Origin: Theobroma cacao
Taxonomy: Eukaryota > Streptophyta > Magnoliopsida > Malvales > Malvaceae
Assembly: GCF_000208745.1 (NCBI RefSeq)
Contig: NC_030856.1
Coordinates: 7,867,165-7,931,164 of the forward strand
Length of the DNA stretch: 64,000 nt
Direction of reading: 5' to 3'
The translations under genes were made by a program, and so were the position numbers. Below the pieces are notes generated by a model. It was not told the DNA's origin and did not search any database. It worked only from the letters and a program-made list of their open reading frames with translations. Shown one piece after another: positions 22,101-34,428 of the stretch; the stretch's first letter is position 1, and the number at the start of each line of letters is the position of its first letter.

Positions 22101-24651
22101 TAGGCCAATTGTACGTATAAGTTAATACTACTTGAGTATAAACAACGAAAAGCAATTACAGCACTTGTTTTTTAATTTAGGTATTCCAAGTCAAAATATA
22201 CTTTGTCTAACATAAAGGAGACCTCTAATAAGAAATGATTAAAATATTATCTTGGGACAAATAACATATTAATTACATGAGTTATGTTAAAGAAAACTTC
22301 TTATAGGTTATATTCTCGTGAGTTGGGTCATAACTTATGAGTCCTCAAACTTAATTGTTCGATTTAAAATAGAGTTGTTGTCAATCTTTTTATATAAAGG
22401 TGAATCTTTTTTTTTTTGGATGAGGTCCTTAGCTCAGTTTAGATTCATTAAAAAGAATAGGTTCTGGTTTACAAAAACTCATTAGGTTTGACATTACGAT
22501 TATGTGTAAGGAAAGTATTAGTAATTTCACAACACTCATTAAATTGGTATCTAATAAGTTATCTGTCACCTTTTAACCTTATTAAATAAATTTTAGTTCA
22601 ATATTCAATTTTATTTCTTTTACCTATTTTCAATTTTATTATTTTTATTATCTTTGTAATTTTTTTTATTTTTTTGAAACAAATAAAAATTCTTAGTATT
22701 GCAAGTTTTTCAAAACCTTTGCCACTTGAATTAACAGAATTTTGAAAGATTTTCTCACTTTGGAATTTCAAAAAGTTGTCTCTTACAACATTCTTGAAAT
22801 TCCATCATTGGAGAATTTTTATTTATTTGCGTTTTTATATTTTTATTTATTATTTACTTTATTTTGTTATTTGCATTATTATTATTATTTATGTCAATCC
22901 TTTGTATTGAAAATTTCCTCCCCTTAGTTGGATTTTAGAAGATTTCCTTTCCTAGAACTTCTATCGAAGTTGTTTCCTACAATATTCAGGAGATTTCATC
23001 ATTAGAGGATTTTCATAAATTTATTTAAATATTTTATGTTATGAACATGAATAATGGCTCTATTGCTAATTTACAAAAGTTTTAATTGTTTATAATTTCC
23101 CTTTTGGCACTGAGGCTTGGGATTTTTATATCCATTGTGTGTTATTTCTTTTTAAATTTGACTTCTTGAATCTTGTTTTGTTTTAACTTAGTTTCTTTTA
23201 TAGATTTTGAGTATAATTGGGATTAGGATTCCATCCATGCTTTTTTTTTATATATATATATTTTTGTTTTTTTCCTAAATTTTTGATAAACCCTCGGATA
23301 AATTGAGGTGTCTGCAAGTTGTATTAAACAATTGTTACTAAATTTGAAATCAATATCTTATTTTCAAATTAAAGTTCACATATGTAGCTAACAATATATT
23401 TGTTTGGGAGATTGAACTATTGTGTTCATTTGTTTGTTCACAGAATGATCATTTTGGGAAATGACCATTTTGGAATAAATCGAAATAGCAATTATCAACC
23501 CCCAATAATAGCTATTTCACGAGTCAAGAAATGGGCTAAAATAAATTTGAACAAAAATACCTTTAACTCTTTTACCAAATTACTACCCTATATAACAAAA
23601 CCTAACCCTAGCATATAAAAATTTTCATTTTCCTCTTTTTTATTTCTTTCTCTACCTCATTTGCCTTTCCGTAAATTTCTTCCACCACTGTCACCCTCCA
23701 GTGACAGTGGTTGATCAATGACTCCATGACTAGATCTAGATCCAGCAATGGGAAGTGCTAGATCTAACGCTTCATTACGCAAGGTAGTTGTGAGGAGAAA
23801 AGAAGAAATATAAAAAAAAAATGAAAAAATGAGAAAAGAGAAAAAATAAAATAAAAAATTATATTATAAATTTATTTATAAATTATAATAATTTATAATT
23901 TATAATAATTTATAATTTTAAATTTTAACCATAATTACATGCACGTCCATTAATTTTCAAAACGAATACTAAACCCCAAACGCATAAATGGTGTTAATAT
24001 TAAACATAAAATATCTAAAAAGCCCTTATTCTTTTTTTTGCCTATTTTTTTTATTAGGTCGATCGACAAGTTCCTTTATACCAATTAACCACCCATCTCC
24101 TTGGGCTCCCTTAGGGTGCACTAGATCGTGGTGCTCCTAAATTCGTACGATTTGGTTGAATTTGATGTTCCTCAGCTAAACCTGACTATAGATTGGTCAA
24201 CCGTGGGGTAGCTGATTGGCGGAACGGTTATTGTTTTTGAAAAATTATAATATGATAATTTTTAAAATTAATGAAGGGTAAAATTTTTTTTAGTAGTGTT
24301 TTGTCATCAAATTAACAAAAATATTAATCGTTGACTAACTACTGAATTTGTGTCTTCAATGGAAGATTTTTTTTTAGGACAAAGTGTTCATTTTGAAAAC
24401 TAATGGATCTATATGTAATTATGATTAAAAGTTGAATATGTTTGTATATTTTGCATTGTTTAAAATTATCAAAAAATTAAAAATTAAAATATGTTTCTTG
24501 ATTATTCCAAAAACTCTATTTATCAATCAAATATTAAAATAATATCAAAAAGACAATTGCATTTCGAGAATCAAATGACCTCAAAGCAATGTTTTATTTT
24601 ATTCTATTTTCTTGAAGAAACTATTTCATTCTTTTTATTCTATTCCGTAAA
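22101..24651. other. Intergenic, AT-rich, with a degenerate tandem duplication at 22745-23030
   Basis: The block AAAAAGTTGTCTCTTACAAC ... TTCCATCATTGGAGAATTTT (22768-22820) reappears near 22965-23020 (GAAGTTGTTTCCTACAATATT ... TTTCATCATTAGAGGATTTT). A weaker relative is at 51560-51640. A TTTATAATTTATAATAATT low-complexity tract spans 23860-23935. No gene supported. Confidence 0.5.
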
Positions 24652-24729
24652 TTAAACGCAACACAAAAATCCGATGAAAAAAAAAAAAAAGGAAAGATGA
24701 TAATCCAATGGCAAACAGAGGGTCATGAG

Positions 24730-24900
24730 TGACCAGTTGGTTTCCAAGAGGTTTTGAGGGTCATGAGTGACATGGGCTTTCAGTGCAAGAAGAGCCATTT
24801 GGTCAGTGGTAATGTTGGGTGATTCCATAGAAAAGGTAGACAAAACGTTATGCAACAGCACCACAATGGTAAGAGGGAGGATGAACCGAGTGTCTCCCAT
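24730..24900 (-). pseudogene. LRR receptor kinase N-terminal fragment (signal peptide + LRRNT_2)
   Basis: Begins with MGDTRFILPLTIVVLL, a signal peptide, followed by NITTDQMALLALKAHVTHDP and LLETNWS, the classical start of the LRRNT_2 cap of LRR-XII-type receptor kinases (EFR/FLS2-like). Similarity ends at the NWS, where the family normally continues with the CxWxGVxC motif. Instead the frame runs into unrelated T-rich sequence. No LRRs or kinase domain follow within 2.5 kb. It is a truncated relic, unrelated to the RLP at 20.7 kb except by superfamily. Confidence 0.75.
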
Positions 24901-26345
24901 AGGTATATGTTCGGGTGAGGCAAATTAAGAAAAAAAAAAATAAAAAACAGAACAATTCGGTTTGGTGCATATAGTGTTCGCTGCTCATTCTTTATATACT
25001 AAATTCTAATAAATCATTCTTTATCATCACAATTTAAATTTGAGAGAAAATTGACGATTATGAAGTTGGGGGGAAAAGAAATAATATGAGCCCGATATGA
25101 ACCCCCACCATCCCGGATTTCGACATTTGATGTAACTTTTTATGCGGTTCACATTCCACAATAAAATATATTCAATTTTCAATGTTCCTGCAATTTCAAA
25201 AATTGGTCCGGTGTTCACACTTTTCTCTTGGCCAGAAAACAAAGTCTAGTTGACTTTCATGAATGCTTCCTCTGTTCCAGTGTTTACGCTTGCGTGTGTG
25301 ATGTATCTTGCCAAGAAAAACAAGCTCTAAGCTGTCCAGGTCTAGCAAAGTCTAATCTGAGAGGACCCAGTTAGTGGAAGTCATCTTTTTCCAGAGGTTG
25401 AGTGCATGGCCATGACCCTCATTGATACTTCTGTCAAGGTCTCAGGTCTGACAGAGACAGTGAGAGGGACACCGACAAACAAATTGGAATTCATTGAGAA
25501 ACTGACTATCAAATCAATATAGAGGGACAATAACTGAGGTGACAGAAAGTTGCTAAATAACGTGTAAGAGGAATCAAAATGGGAGTTTCAACTGGTGTAC
25601 TCATTATCCAACACTGAAACAGAGATAAACTAAAACACAACTTAATAAAAGCAAAGGCCAGATGGAGCATAGATTATAAGAAAATCAATCAATATAAAAA
25701 TTGTCACATGTACATGCTGATTAAAGAGAAATATGTTGATTACTCCCCTAGTTAGTAATAGAGACTAAGTTTGCTGTGTTGTCTGGACTTCGGAATTTAA
25801 ATGTAATAGCCACTAAACATGAAGCAATATGGAAGATTCTAAGTTCGTGATTGTACAATATGCACTTGTTATTCAGAAAAAAGGTTTTGCAAATATTTGC
25901 TGATACTTATTCAAGAGAATTGCTTAAAAAAAACATTACAAGATTAATTGCAATTTGGCTTCATTTCTTTGCAAACTTAATTATATTGATTACTGCTTAT
26001 ATCAAGAAAACCCCCAAATCATGAGGAAAGAAGAGCAGAGAGGAGAAGAAGGAAGAAAGAAAAGCAAAAATGAGGGAAAAAAGATCTTTTCAAATTTGAA
26101 GAATGGAGTTTTGTTGATATGGCTATTTTCTTTCCCATTCACCTATATTTGCTGCACAAAATGTGATAATTTTATCTTTCTCTTTTCCACCTACACTCTT
26201 TCCCATCATCCCATAATTAGTATGTAGTATGTAGCAAGCAAATCCAAATAAATATTAAGTTTATAATATGTCATCTCAATAAAATGCACTGGCTTATATT
26301 CCATAATAATAATAATTCTATCCAAATGATGAATATCCACTTTCT
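24901..26345. other. Intergenic, no gene seen
   Basis: It contains what would have been the promoter of the LRR kinase fragment, then AT-rich DNA. Open frames here have no recognisable features. No clear copy of the protease promoter repeat is found, unlike upstream of the 55.4 kb gene. Confidence 0.5.
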
Positions 26346-26352
26346 CCCTTTT

Positions 26353-26482
26353 AGACTGTTCCAAAATTCATGGGGCGAGAGTTGGGGTGATAATGGATAC
26401 ATGAAGATACAGAGGGATGTGAATACCCCAGAAGGTCTTTGTGGCCATTGCCATGAAAGCATCCAATCCTATTGCATAATTT
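26353..26482 (+). pseudogene. Cysteine protease C-terminal fragment (array unit 1)
   Basis: The last 40-odd codons of a papain-type protease, from the active-site asparagine motif onward: NSWGESWGDNGYMKIQRDV then EGLCG, followed by a one-base frameshift after which the other frame ends in PIA plus a TAA stop. It corresponds to the KNSWNQSWGENGYIKMQRNV ... EGLCG ... YPIA end of the intact gene at 55377-56747. The catalytic Cys and His regions are absent upstream. The 3' flank (26483-26670) is also homologous to sequence after the intact gene. Confidence 0.9.
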
Positions 26483-26670
26483 AATAGATGGAACATTTCT
26501 CATTTTCGGATGTCTACCTATATGCAATAAATAAAAGATAGTAGCACTCTTTTGTTTCCTTAAATTTAGGATTTGCTCTGGTTCTATGATCGTAATGTAT
26601 TACGCCTTTTGCTTCCAAAAGCAAAATGCAAATGGCAATGTAGCAAAAGTTTAACTAAGAAAGTCATAAA
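26483..26670 (+). repeat. Protease 3'-flank copy in array unit 1
   Basis: AATAAATAAAAG polyadenylation-like sequence, then TTTGTTTCCTTAAATTTAGGATTTG and GCAAAATGCAAATGGCA. Equivalent words follow the intact gene (56790-56920) and occur again at 57013-57133, where the match is closest. Confidence 0.8.
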
Positions 26671-26823
26671 TAGAATTATAATTATTTATAGTTATATTTT
26701 TATATGAAATTGTCTATTTGAATATTTCTAAACTTTACTACTAAAATTATCTATTTATATATTTTTAATTTTTTATAGCAAAATCTTCATGTTAAAAAAA
26801 AAATTAATGACAATAACAATCAG

Positions 26824-26826
<3 letters not shown>

Positions 26827-26868
<42 letters not shown>

Positions 26869-26881
26869 TTTGATATAGTAN

Positions 26882-26920
<39 letters not shown>
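26827..26920. repeat. (AT)n microsatellite with one unresolved base
   Basis: Two long AT runs separated by CTTTGATATAGTA and an N at 26881, which marks uncertain assembly of the tract length. The same kind of tract follows the related 3' flank at 57130-57175. Confidence 0.95.
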
Positions 26921-26924
<4 letters not shown>

Positions 26925-27204
26925 TTTATAATAGATTACACGTACATAGAGGTGGACAGAGCTTATTTAGGCTTCTCTTTTTAAAGTCAAGCCTAGCCTC
27001 TACAACTTTATTAAACATTATTTTATTTTTTAATATTAATATTCTTAAACATATATTATAATTATAATTAAATAAAAATATATTATTTATCAATGAAATA
27101 ATTTAATCGAATCATATTGAACTTGCTCAAGCCTAAAAACTTATGCCCAATCCTAGCTCCAGTCGAGCCAAGCCCATAAGCTTGGGTAATTAGCTTGATC
27201 CATG

Positions 27205-27374
27205 AACACCTTTAAATTTACATGTATGCTTTTGTATTTTTTTTTAGAAAATTAAGCATTCTTTTAGGTACAAGAAAAATATTTTTGAAGAAGTTAACTT
27301 GATTTTAAACATTGATTTATGAAGTATTAAAAGTTAGTATTCAATCAATAAATTGAAATTTTACATACATGGCT
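27205..27374. repeat. Array flank repeat, copy 1 (copia insertion site)
   Basis: TTTACATGTATGC ... TTTTTGAAGAAGTTAACTTG ... AAACATTGATTTATGAAGTATTAAAA ... ATACATGGCT matches 40530-40701 and, with more change, 57326-57440. The copia LTR begins at exactly the same place here and at 40702. Confidence 0.85.
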
Positions 27375-27916
27375 TGCTAGAACAATGGGGTGTTGAAATT
27401 CAAAGAGAACATGCAAATCGACTTCAAGGCGAGCTATAATAATAATTATTTTTAAGATTTATTTTGCCTCCATTATTTTGTATGCAAAAAGAAATTTGTG
27501 AATAGCCTCGAGGATTCAATGAAGTCAACATCTAACTTCGTCTTGCATTTATGAGATTAGACTGCTAGACACGACTAGAGGATTGCAGAGTTGTCATGGG
27601 CTTATTACAACCTACTTTTTGCAACTAGTAGAATATAAGAAATTTCAATATATTAGTACATACTAAGAACTTGAAGTGCTTGTATGCCTTTTCTTGAATT
27701 TTTTTTATTCATTTCATGTCTTAAACTAGTTGCTAGCAAGTCTTTATATAGACTTGCAAGTGCCTTTTTATTAAGGACGCAACCTTTCATTGAAGTGCCT
27801 ATTGTCTTTGGACTCAACCTTTAATATTGTAAGACATAACCTTTGGATTAGAGGTGTTTTCCAAATAGTCATATTATTAAGTGATTATGGACACAACCTT
27901 TCATTTTGGACCTACA
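27375..27916 (-). mobile_element. 3' LTR of copia B
   Basis: On the minus strand it runs TGTAGGTCCAAAATG ... TTGTTCTAGCA. It is homologous over its length to the LTRs of copia C at 50820-51364 and 43916-40702. A purine-rich tract (AATGATAAGGAA) precedes it. Five bases outside the end read TGGCT, against TGACT at copia C. Confidence 0.8.
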
Positions 27917-29231
27917 ATTCCTTATCATTTTCAAAATTTAAAATACCAACAACTTTGGAAATCTTATGCATAAATAAAGGTAACGATAAGATTTGAACCT
28001 TCACATAGTGCAATGTGTTATTGCTAGTTTGAATTGCATGTTTGCCTAAGCATTGAACCAGCGATCCTTCATTGACTAATTGAGGCACAAATCACACACA
28101 AAACTTCTACTCAATTTGTTTCTAGTCTTGTCAACATGTTTATGGCCTTGTGTTTTGCATCCTTTCATGAGTGCTGTTAGAGTTAAGCCTTTAACTCCTA
28201 GAAAATGGCCACACTTCTCACTCACATAGGTAGCACCTATCACAAGTATCCCTATAATTACGCCACGTCAACAAATATATGCTATAGGTCTATCCAGAAC
28301 TTAAGTTCAACCTTATCTTTATTCATTACAGATACCAAGCACTTACACCTTGGGATGGTAAATATAAATTAGTACTTGCAATCATTCATGTGATGAATTA
28401 TGACTCATTAGACTCAAGACTTGTGGGAAACCACAAGTGTTGAGTTGAGCTTCCACCATTAGTGATTTTATTTTATTGGCTTGACACCCATCCTTTTTGA
28501 AATCTTTACTTCCAAGTCCTTTGGTAAGTGGATTGTCAAATTTTGACTAGACCTTACATAGCTTATAGTGATTATACCATTATTAATACGTTCTTTTACA
28601 ATACTATGTTGAAGTCCAATACATCTATTATTTTCATTATATACTTGACTATATGCTTTTGATATTGTAGCTTTATTGTCATAATGTATTAAAGTTAGTT
28701 ACATTAGTTTTGGCCACAACAAAATTTCATAGAGTAAACGTCTTAACCATTTCGCTTCTTGAGAGGCAGATGCTAAGGCTATAAATTTTGCTGTCATGGT
28801 GGAATTTGCTTGACATAATTTTTTCTTAGAACCCCATGAAACAACATCCCCACCAATTGTAAAAATTGAACATGTAGTAAAGGTATTATCTTTTTTATTT
28901 GAGCTCTAACTAGCATTTGTCAATCTTTTAAAATTGAAAGAAAACTTGAATAACAAATGCCATAGTTTATTGTCTTCATTAAGTACTTTAAAGCGTTCTG
29001 AACTGCACATCAATGCACTTTACTTGGATTACTTGTAAATCGACTTAGCATTCAAATCGCAAAAACAATATCTAGCCTTGTTCACACCATAGCATACATT
29101 AGACATCCAATTACCCTTACATATTCTAATTGCGTTATTGGCTTGTCTTCATTTGATACTATTCTTAGATTAGAATCATAAGCCATAGATATAGGTGTAC
29201 AATTTGACTTACTAAACTTTTTTACTATCTT

Positions 29232-30363
29232 TTAAACGTAATGAGATTGAGACAATGTTATGCCATCATTATCTCTCATTATTCTTATACCAAGAATAAC
29301 ATTCGCCAAACCTATATCCTTCATATCAAAACTATTTGACAAGAACATTTTTGTATCCTTAACTTGTTCCAAATAAGTATCAAATATTAACATGTCATCC
29401 ACATGTATACAAATGATGAAACCTTTCCCATTATTGAATTTACTATAGCCATATTTGTCAAATTTATTAATCTTGTAGCCATTAGCTAGAACAATCTCAT
29501 CAGACTTTAGATGCCATGGTTTAGGCACTTGCTTTAATCTATACAAAGACTTAACAAGGCTTACACATTTTCCTTTCATGATTAAGAGCCATAAACTATT
29601 TAGGTTGTTCTATATATAACTCTTCATCTAATTCACCACTTAAGATTGCCATTTTAACATCCATTTGATGAATTGCCAATTTGTGGATTGATGCAAGTAC
29701 TTTAAGAACTGTAATTGTAGCTATTCTTGTTACTAGTGCATACGTGTTGAAGTAGTTAATTCCTTACTTTTGTGTAAAGCTCTTAGCCACTAGTCTAGCT
29801 TTAAACTTATCAATAGTTCTACCAACGTTAGTTTTCTTCTTGAAAATCCACTTACAACCTATTAGCTTAAAACCAAGTGGATGGTCAACCAATTTCCAAG
29901 TTTTATTACCCATTATCGAATCCATCTCTTCTTGTATTACTTCTTTCAACAAAGAAGCATCTTAAGACCTCATAGCCTTCTCATAAGTTTGAGGATCATC
30001 CTTACCTTTTGCATTAAAACATTAAGGTAAATACTCACAAATTTCTTCTTTTTGTACCTTCTACTAAGTACATGAAAAAAAATCAGAACCATATATCTTT
30101 GCTTTTCAAATTCTTTTACTTCTTCGAGGCTCAATATTATCCTCATCATTAGATTGTCCATTTTCTAGAATTTTATCACTTCCTGTTGCTAGTTTTTTAG
30201 GTCTTAGGATTGAATTAAACCTTATTCCATTAAAGATAGTGTTCCTTAGTGCTGTGACTGTATGAATAAAGTACCAATTATTAGGGTCTATCACCAAGAA
30301 ATGATATGCTTTACTATATTTAGCATATCTTATAAATATACATTCAATTCTTCTTTTACCCAA
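29232..30363 (-). pseudogene. copia B integrase C-terminus and reverse transcriptase
   Basis: Three main frames: 30363-30106 (KRRIECIFIRYAKYSKAYHF, the integrase end), 29952-29764 ([33 protein letters not shown], the RT N-terminus) and 29579-29232 (VKSLYRLKQVPKPWH, ICIHVDDMLIFDT, LGIRIMRDNDGITLSQSHY). The RT catalytic Asp pair is kept, preceded by Ile-His rather than the usual Leu-Tyr. Between 29764 and 29579 the fingers/palm segment is shifted out of frame. Confidence 0.88.
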
Positions 30364-30984
30364 TATCCTTTTCTTTGATTTTGGAATTTTTACTATGGCT
30401 TGACATCCTCAAACTCTTCAATAATTAAAGTTTGATTTTCTTCTTTTCTAGAACTCATAAGGAGTAGTTTTACTTCTTTTATTTGAGATTCTGTTTAGTA
30501 TATGACACGCTGATAATAAAGCTTTACCCTAAAACCTTTTTCCTAAACTAAAATTAGAAAGCAGAGTATTGATCATTTTTGTTAAAACTCAATTTTTACA
30601 TTATGCTACACCATTTTCTTGTGGTATATACAGAGCTATAATCTCATGAATAATATCCGTGAACTCAAAATACATGGGATTATAGTATTCAACTCCTTTA
30701 TCACTTTGCAAACGTTTAATAAATGTTTCCATTATAATTCAACTTCAGTTTTAGAAATTCTAAACTTATCCCAAAACTTCATCTTTACAATGTAAAAAAT
30801 AAACATGGCAATTTTTAGAAAAATCATTTTTAAATATCACGAAGTATTTCTTTACACCAATAGATGGACTGTTATGCAAATCACCAATATTTATATGTAT
30901 TAATGAAAGCAATTTAGAGTTTATTTTTACTTTAAAAAATGAATTTCTTGTGATTTTATTAACAATGCAAGTTTTAATTACACA

Positions 30985-31622
30985 TATATATTTTTTAAAA
31001 AAGTGGTAATTTTATTGAGCAAACTTTCAGCCTGCCACTTTAAGTCTTAAGTCTTGATTGACTAAAGACTCTTGGTGGCATAAAAGTTGTTTTTAGTTGG
31101 ACGAAAGCCTGTACACTTGTGAACAAAAAGAGATCTGCCCAAAGAAAAATAGGCATCACATTCCTGGAATGCAATCTAATCCTGAAAACAAAGGCATCCT
31201 AAAATTGACCCAATTTCAGAGAACAAGACCCTCCCAGTGGCAACAAAAAACACTCCCACCGCATGGATCCCCTCGGAGGATGTCGATCATCTCAGTGCAA
31301 GCAAGAAGTCACATAAAAAGAGAACCCCATGGGAGAAGGCCGCACCAACCGCATGACAACCCCACGGGCCAAGCTGAAATATTCTAAGGAAACCAGCCAT
31401 GAGAAAACCCAAGAAGTTGGCTTTGGCAACACAACATTAGGGCTGTCCCCTTCATTTAATGCTGACCCCGGCCTGGGGCTCGCTTTTTGGGAAGCCCGTT
31501 CCCACCGCGCTCACGGTTCAGCTGGCCTACCAGCGGTAATGGGAATGCCCCCGTTCCCTGGTCAAAGACTTGGTCAGATGCGGGATCTACTCCACGAGGA
31601 GCGGTACCGACGTAGATGATAT
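30985..31622. mobile_element. GC-richer insertion inside copia B, possible LINE 3' fragment
   Basis: About 640 bp of unrelated, markedly less AT-rich DNA separates two parts of copia B that are contiguous in the plus-strand copia (around 35805). The bases on either side, TTTTAATTACA at the left and CTTGATTGCA at the right, both align to the same copia target, which looks like a decayed duplication of about ten bases. The left end is TATATATTTTTTAAAAAAG, which would be an A-rich tail on the minus strand after TCAATAAAATTACCAC. That is consistent with target-primed insertion of a 5'-truncated LINE. No RT domain is visible, so the class is uncertain. Confidence 0.5.
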
Positions 31623-32295
31623 CCTCTTGATTGCAAGAATTATTATTATCGGGAATTAAATCCAAATTAGCCATATCATGCATTCTTTTATAATTAACAT
31701 TATCTAAACGATTATGCCATAATTAAGCTTGATGATGATATATTACTAAGAGAAACATTGAAAGAACAAAAGCCAACAACATAAGCAGAACTAGTAGCAT
31801 TATTGTTAATGTTAGGTTTAAATATGTTCTCATACAAATAACCACTTTCTGCATACAATTTTCATTTAGTAAGGATAAACTTATTTACCGCACATGCTAA
31901 TTTGAAGCCATAATTATTTAACAAGCCATTAGACACAAAGTTTTTCCTAACTTTTAGTACCAAATAGACATAATTTAACATAAGAACTTTTCCAGAAGTA
32001 AACATAAGTTCAATGTTGTCGTTTCCTTTCACTTGTGCCATGGAGAAATTCTCCATGTACAACATTGTTCCATCACTAACAGGTTCAAAGGACTTGAAGA
32101 AATATTTATCCTTGCATACAAGTTTTTTGTATCAGTGTCAATCCATTATACTCTATCATCTTGGTGAACCAAGTTCGATAATCATCACGAAATTGTACAT
32201 CATTTATCCAAGATCAAAGCTCCTTCCCATGAAATTATTTCTGGAAGATCCTTGCTGGCCTTGCCAATATCTTTAACCACGTCCTTCTTTGGTTA

Positions 32296-33704
32296 TAGTG
32301 TACCAAATACATACCGAGATGGAATGGAATAGAGTAAAAGGAAAAACTATTGCAGAGGCCAAAAGAAGCAAATGCAGAGGAATATGGAAGGGTTCCCACT
32401 TCAAAATTAACAAAGACAAAATATCCATATCCACAAAATAGTAATTTTAAGAATAGTTATTTTTAGGTTGGTAATTGTACAGCTTTTGAACCTCAAGACA
32501 GCGTCTATATCATCAGGAGTCTTTAGTTTTCATGGCTTAAGACTTTTAATGGCAGTTGGACGAAGGTATTAATTAATGAAATATCCTTCGTTTGGTAAAA
32601 TAAATAAATAAATAAATAAAAGTTCTTAATTTTGTATAAATGGTTCTGCTAGATAATATGATATCTTTGTCATTATTATCATTTTTGATATCATCTAATT
32701 AAAATAACATCTTAGTTTAATGGAATATTTCGATTACACTTTACCATTTTTGACAAGACAATAAGATTCATGTTTGTTGTTTGATTGACGAGAAACTAAT
32801 GGAAAATAAAAGAAAATGATAGCCAGCAAGAAAAATTAGCGACCTTTAACGCGTTATACCATTTGTATCCGCAAGCACAACAAACAAAGGCCCAAAAACA
32901 ACATATTAGAACCCTAAAAACAAAGGCCCAGAAGGTCAGCCCAATAACTTCCAACTGAAATTTGAAGAGTCCCTACTTCCTAGAACAAGTAGATGATTCC
33001 TTCTAAAAGTTTATGCTCATTAAACTTGGGAATGAATAATATATTGTTTAGAAAACATATAAAAAGCGCATTAGATTTTGAGATTTTAAAAAACGAAGAA
33101 GATAGTTTTTTTTATTCTATTAACTCCATTTTTCTTTTTCGATATCTGAATTTGTACTTATTATGTGGAAAATTTAAATTCTATTAATCGAGTGTTCCCT
33201 TAAAAACATGGTGAAAATTTTGATTGTCTTGAAAAATTGATGAGATAAAGTCGTATTATGGAATTCTTTGAATTCTTATTAGTTATCTGTCAAATTAGAG
33301 CCCCTTTTATTTTCTATAACAATTTTTTTTTGTGGTCAAAGCTCCCTTTTATCCATCCAACACTGTTGTTAATTGGTAATCGTATGCTAAGGGTATCCCT
33401 TTGGGGATGTTTGTACCAAACTTTGAAGAGGAAAATTGTAGCTATAAAATCAGAATACCTCCCTGGAATAATCTTATTGATAGTAGGTGATGCACCTTTT
33501 ATATAGAGTACTATAGCTAATTACAATCTGTGTAATCAAGAGCATATCACCTAACGAAGATAACGTCCTACAATCTAGCTAGAAATTATGCTATAATCTA
33601 GCCACGAATTATGTAAAAGATGGAAGTCAATGATTTTGTACATATAGAAAGGAGATATCATCAATATCGTCAGTAGTAGCGCAAATCAACACTACTAATT
33701 GGTG
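32296..33704. other. Intergenic, no gene seen
   Basis: AT-rich. A TAAA tetranucleotide run lies near 32600-32620. Near 32510-32565 the sequence (GGCTTAAGACTTTTAATGGCAGTTGGACGAAGG) resembles 31065-31107 inside the insert in copia B, hinting at a shared repeat. No coding signal. Confidence 0.45.
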
Positions 33705-33830
33705 CACCAATTAAATAGTAAGTAGCGTGCGAGAAACTCATTTGGCTCCATTGTCCAGACGATCATTGGCTTATAAAGTTGTGTGAATCTAACAAAGTCT
33801 AACTTGTTAACCATGGCATTTTGTATTTTG
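33705..33830 (+). repeat. Protease-promoter relic, array unit 2 (left of the plus-strand copia)
   Basis: GAGAAACTCATTTGG ... CTCCATTGTCC ... TCTAACAAAGTCTAACTTGTTAACCATGGCAT aligns with 52545-52690 (GGAAACTAATTTGA ... CTTCCATGGTCC ... CCAACAAAGTCGTCTCCCTAACTTGTTAGACATGGCAT) and with 54690-54795 upstream of the intact gene. The copia at 33831 is inserted in it. Confidence 0.65.
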
Positions 33831-34400
33831 TGTTGGATATTTTCAAATAAATAAATATATATATATATGATTTCATATCTTAATAAAAGGAAAAATTGTG
33901 ACTGTTGGAAATTAAATTAAAAAAAGGGTTGTGTCTGTTGAAAATAAATGAATAAAATTAAAAAAATTAAATAAGAAAAAGAGTTACGTCTATTGGAAAA
34001 GACCAACAGGAAGCAACTCTTTGAAACAGACACAAACAGTATCTGTTGGGAACAGGCATTTATGCCTATAAAAGAGACTCTCTTTATCCAACAGAACGTA
34101 CATCAGAAAAACAAAAACTTTCCTTCCTTTATCAAATTTCTCAAGTTTTCTTCTATACTATTTTCCTGCAGAAAAATATTATAGAAGTTTGATAATCTTG
34201 TTATATTCCGGTGAGTGCTCAGTGGATTGATTTTGTCAGTGCAAAATGCCGTCAATCATTGGGCTTCATTGTATCTTCAAGGTTTATACGCCGAGAACTC
34301 TTTTGCACACTACAAGTGAGGGCGAATAAAACCTTAAGGACAGTGACATTGATACACGCCTTGAAGCCAATTTCTAAGTTTTCAATTTGGTGTTCTAACA
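33831..34400 (+). mobile_element. 5' LTR of copia D
   Basis: 570 bp from TGTTGGATATTTTC to GGTGTTCTAACA. It is nearly identical to 38868-39433, with a little over twenty substitutions and a few short indels by eye, so roughly 95 percent identity. It contains a TATA-like CCTATAAAAGAGAC at 34067-34080. Five outside bases are TTTTG on the left and GTTTG after the 3' LTR, a one-mismatch duplication. Confidence 0.95.
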
Positions 34401-34428
34401 ATCTTAAGGTTTTATTTCTGTTCCAACA

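Larger units (their letters stand above)
27375..32295 (-). mobile_element. copia retrotransposon B, 5'-truncated, with an insertion
   Basis: Minus-strand copia of the same family as 33831-39433. Right to left: protease region (32295-31862, LYMENFSMAQVKG, VRKNFVSNGLL), pre-integrase end (31683-31630, MHDMANLDLIP), foreign insert, integrase remnants (30984-30370), integrase C-terminus (30363-30106, KRRIECIFIRYA), RT (29952-29764 GCKWIFKKK, RLVAKSFTQK; 29579-29232 SLYRLKQ, HVDDMLIF), RNase H remnants (about 29230-28700), a non-coding tail, and the 3' LTR (27916-27375). Gag and the 5' LTR are missing. Numerous frameshifts and stops make it dead. It begins at the same flank position as copia C. 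Confidence 0.9.

Noticed and set aside
31097..31683. Several frames in the insertion within copia B
   Set aside because: Frames are open because of higher GC. Part of the rightmost one is copia pre-integrase sequence, the rest has no recognisable fold.
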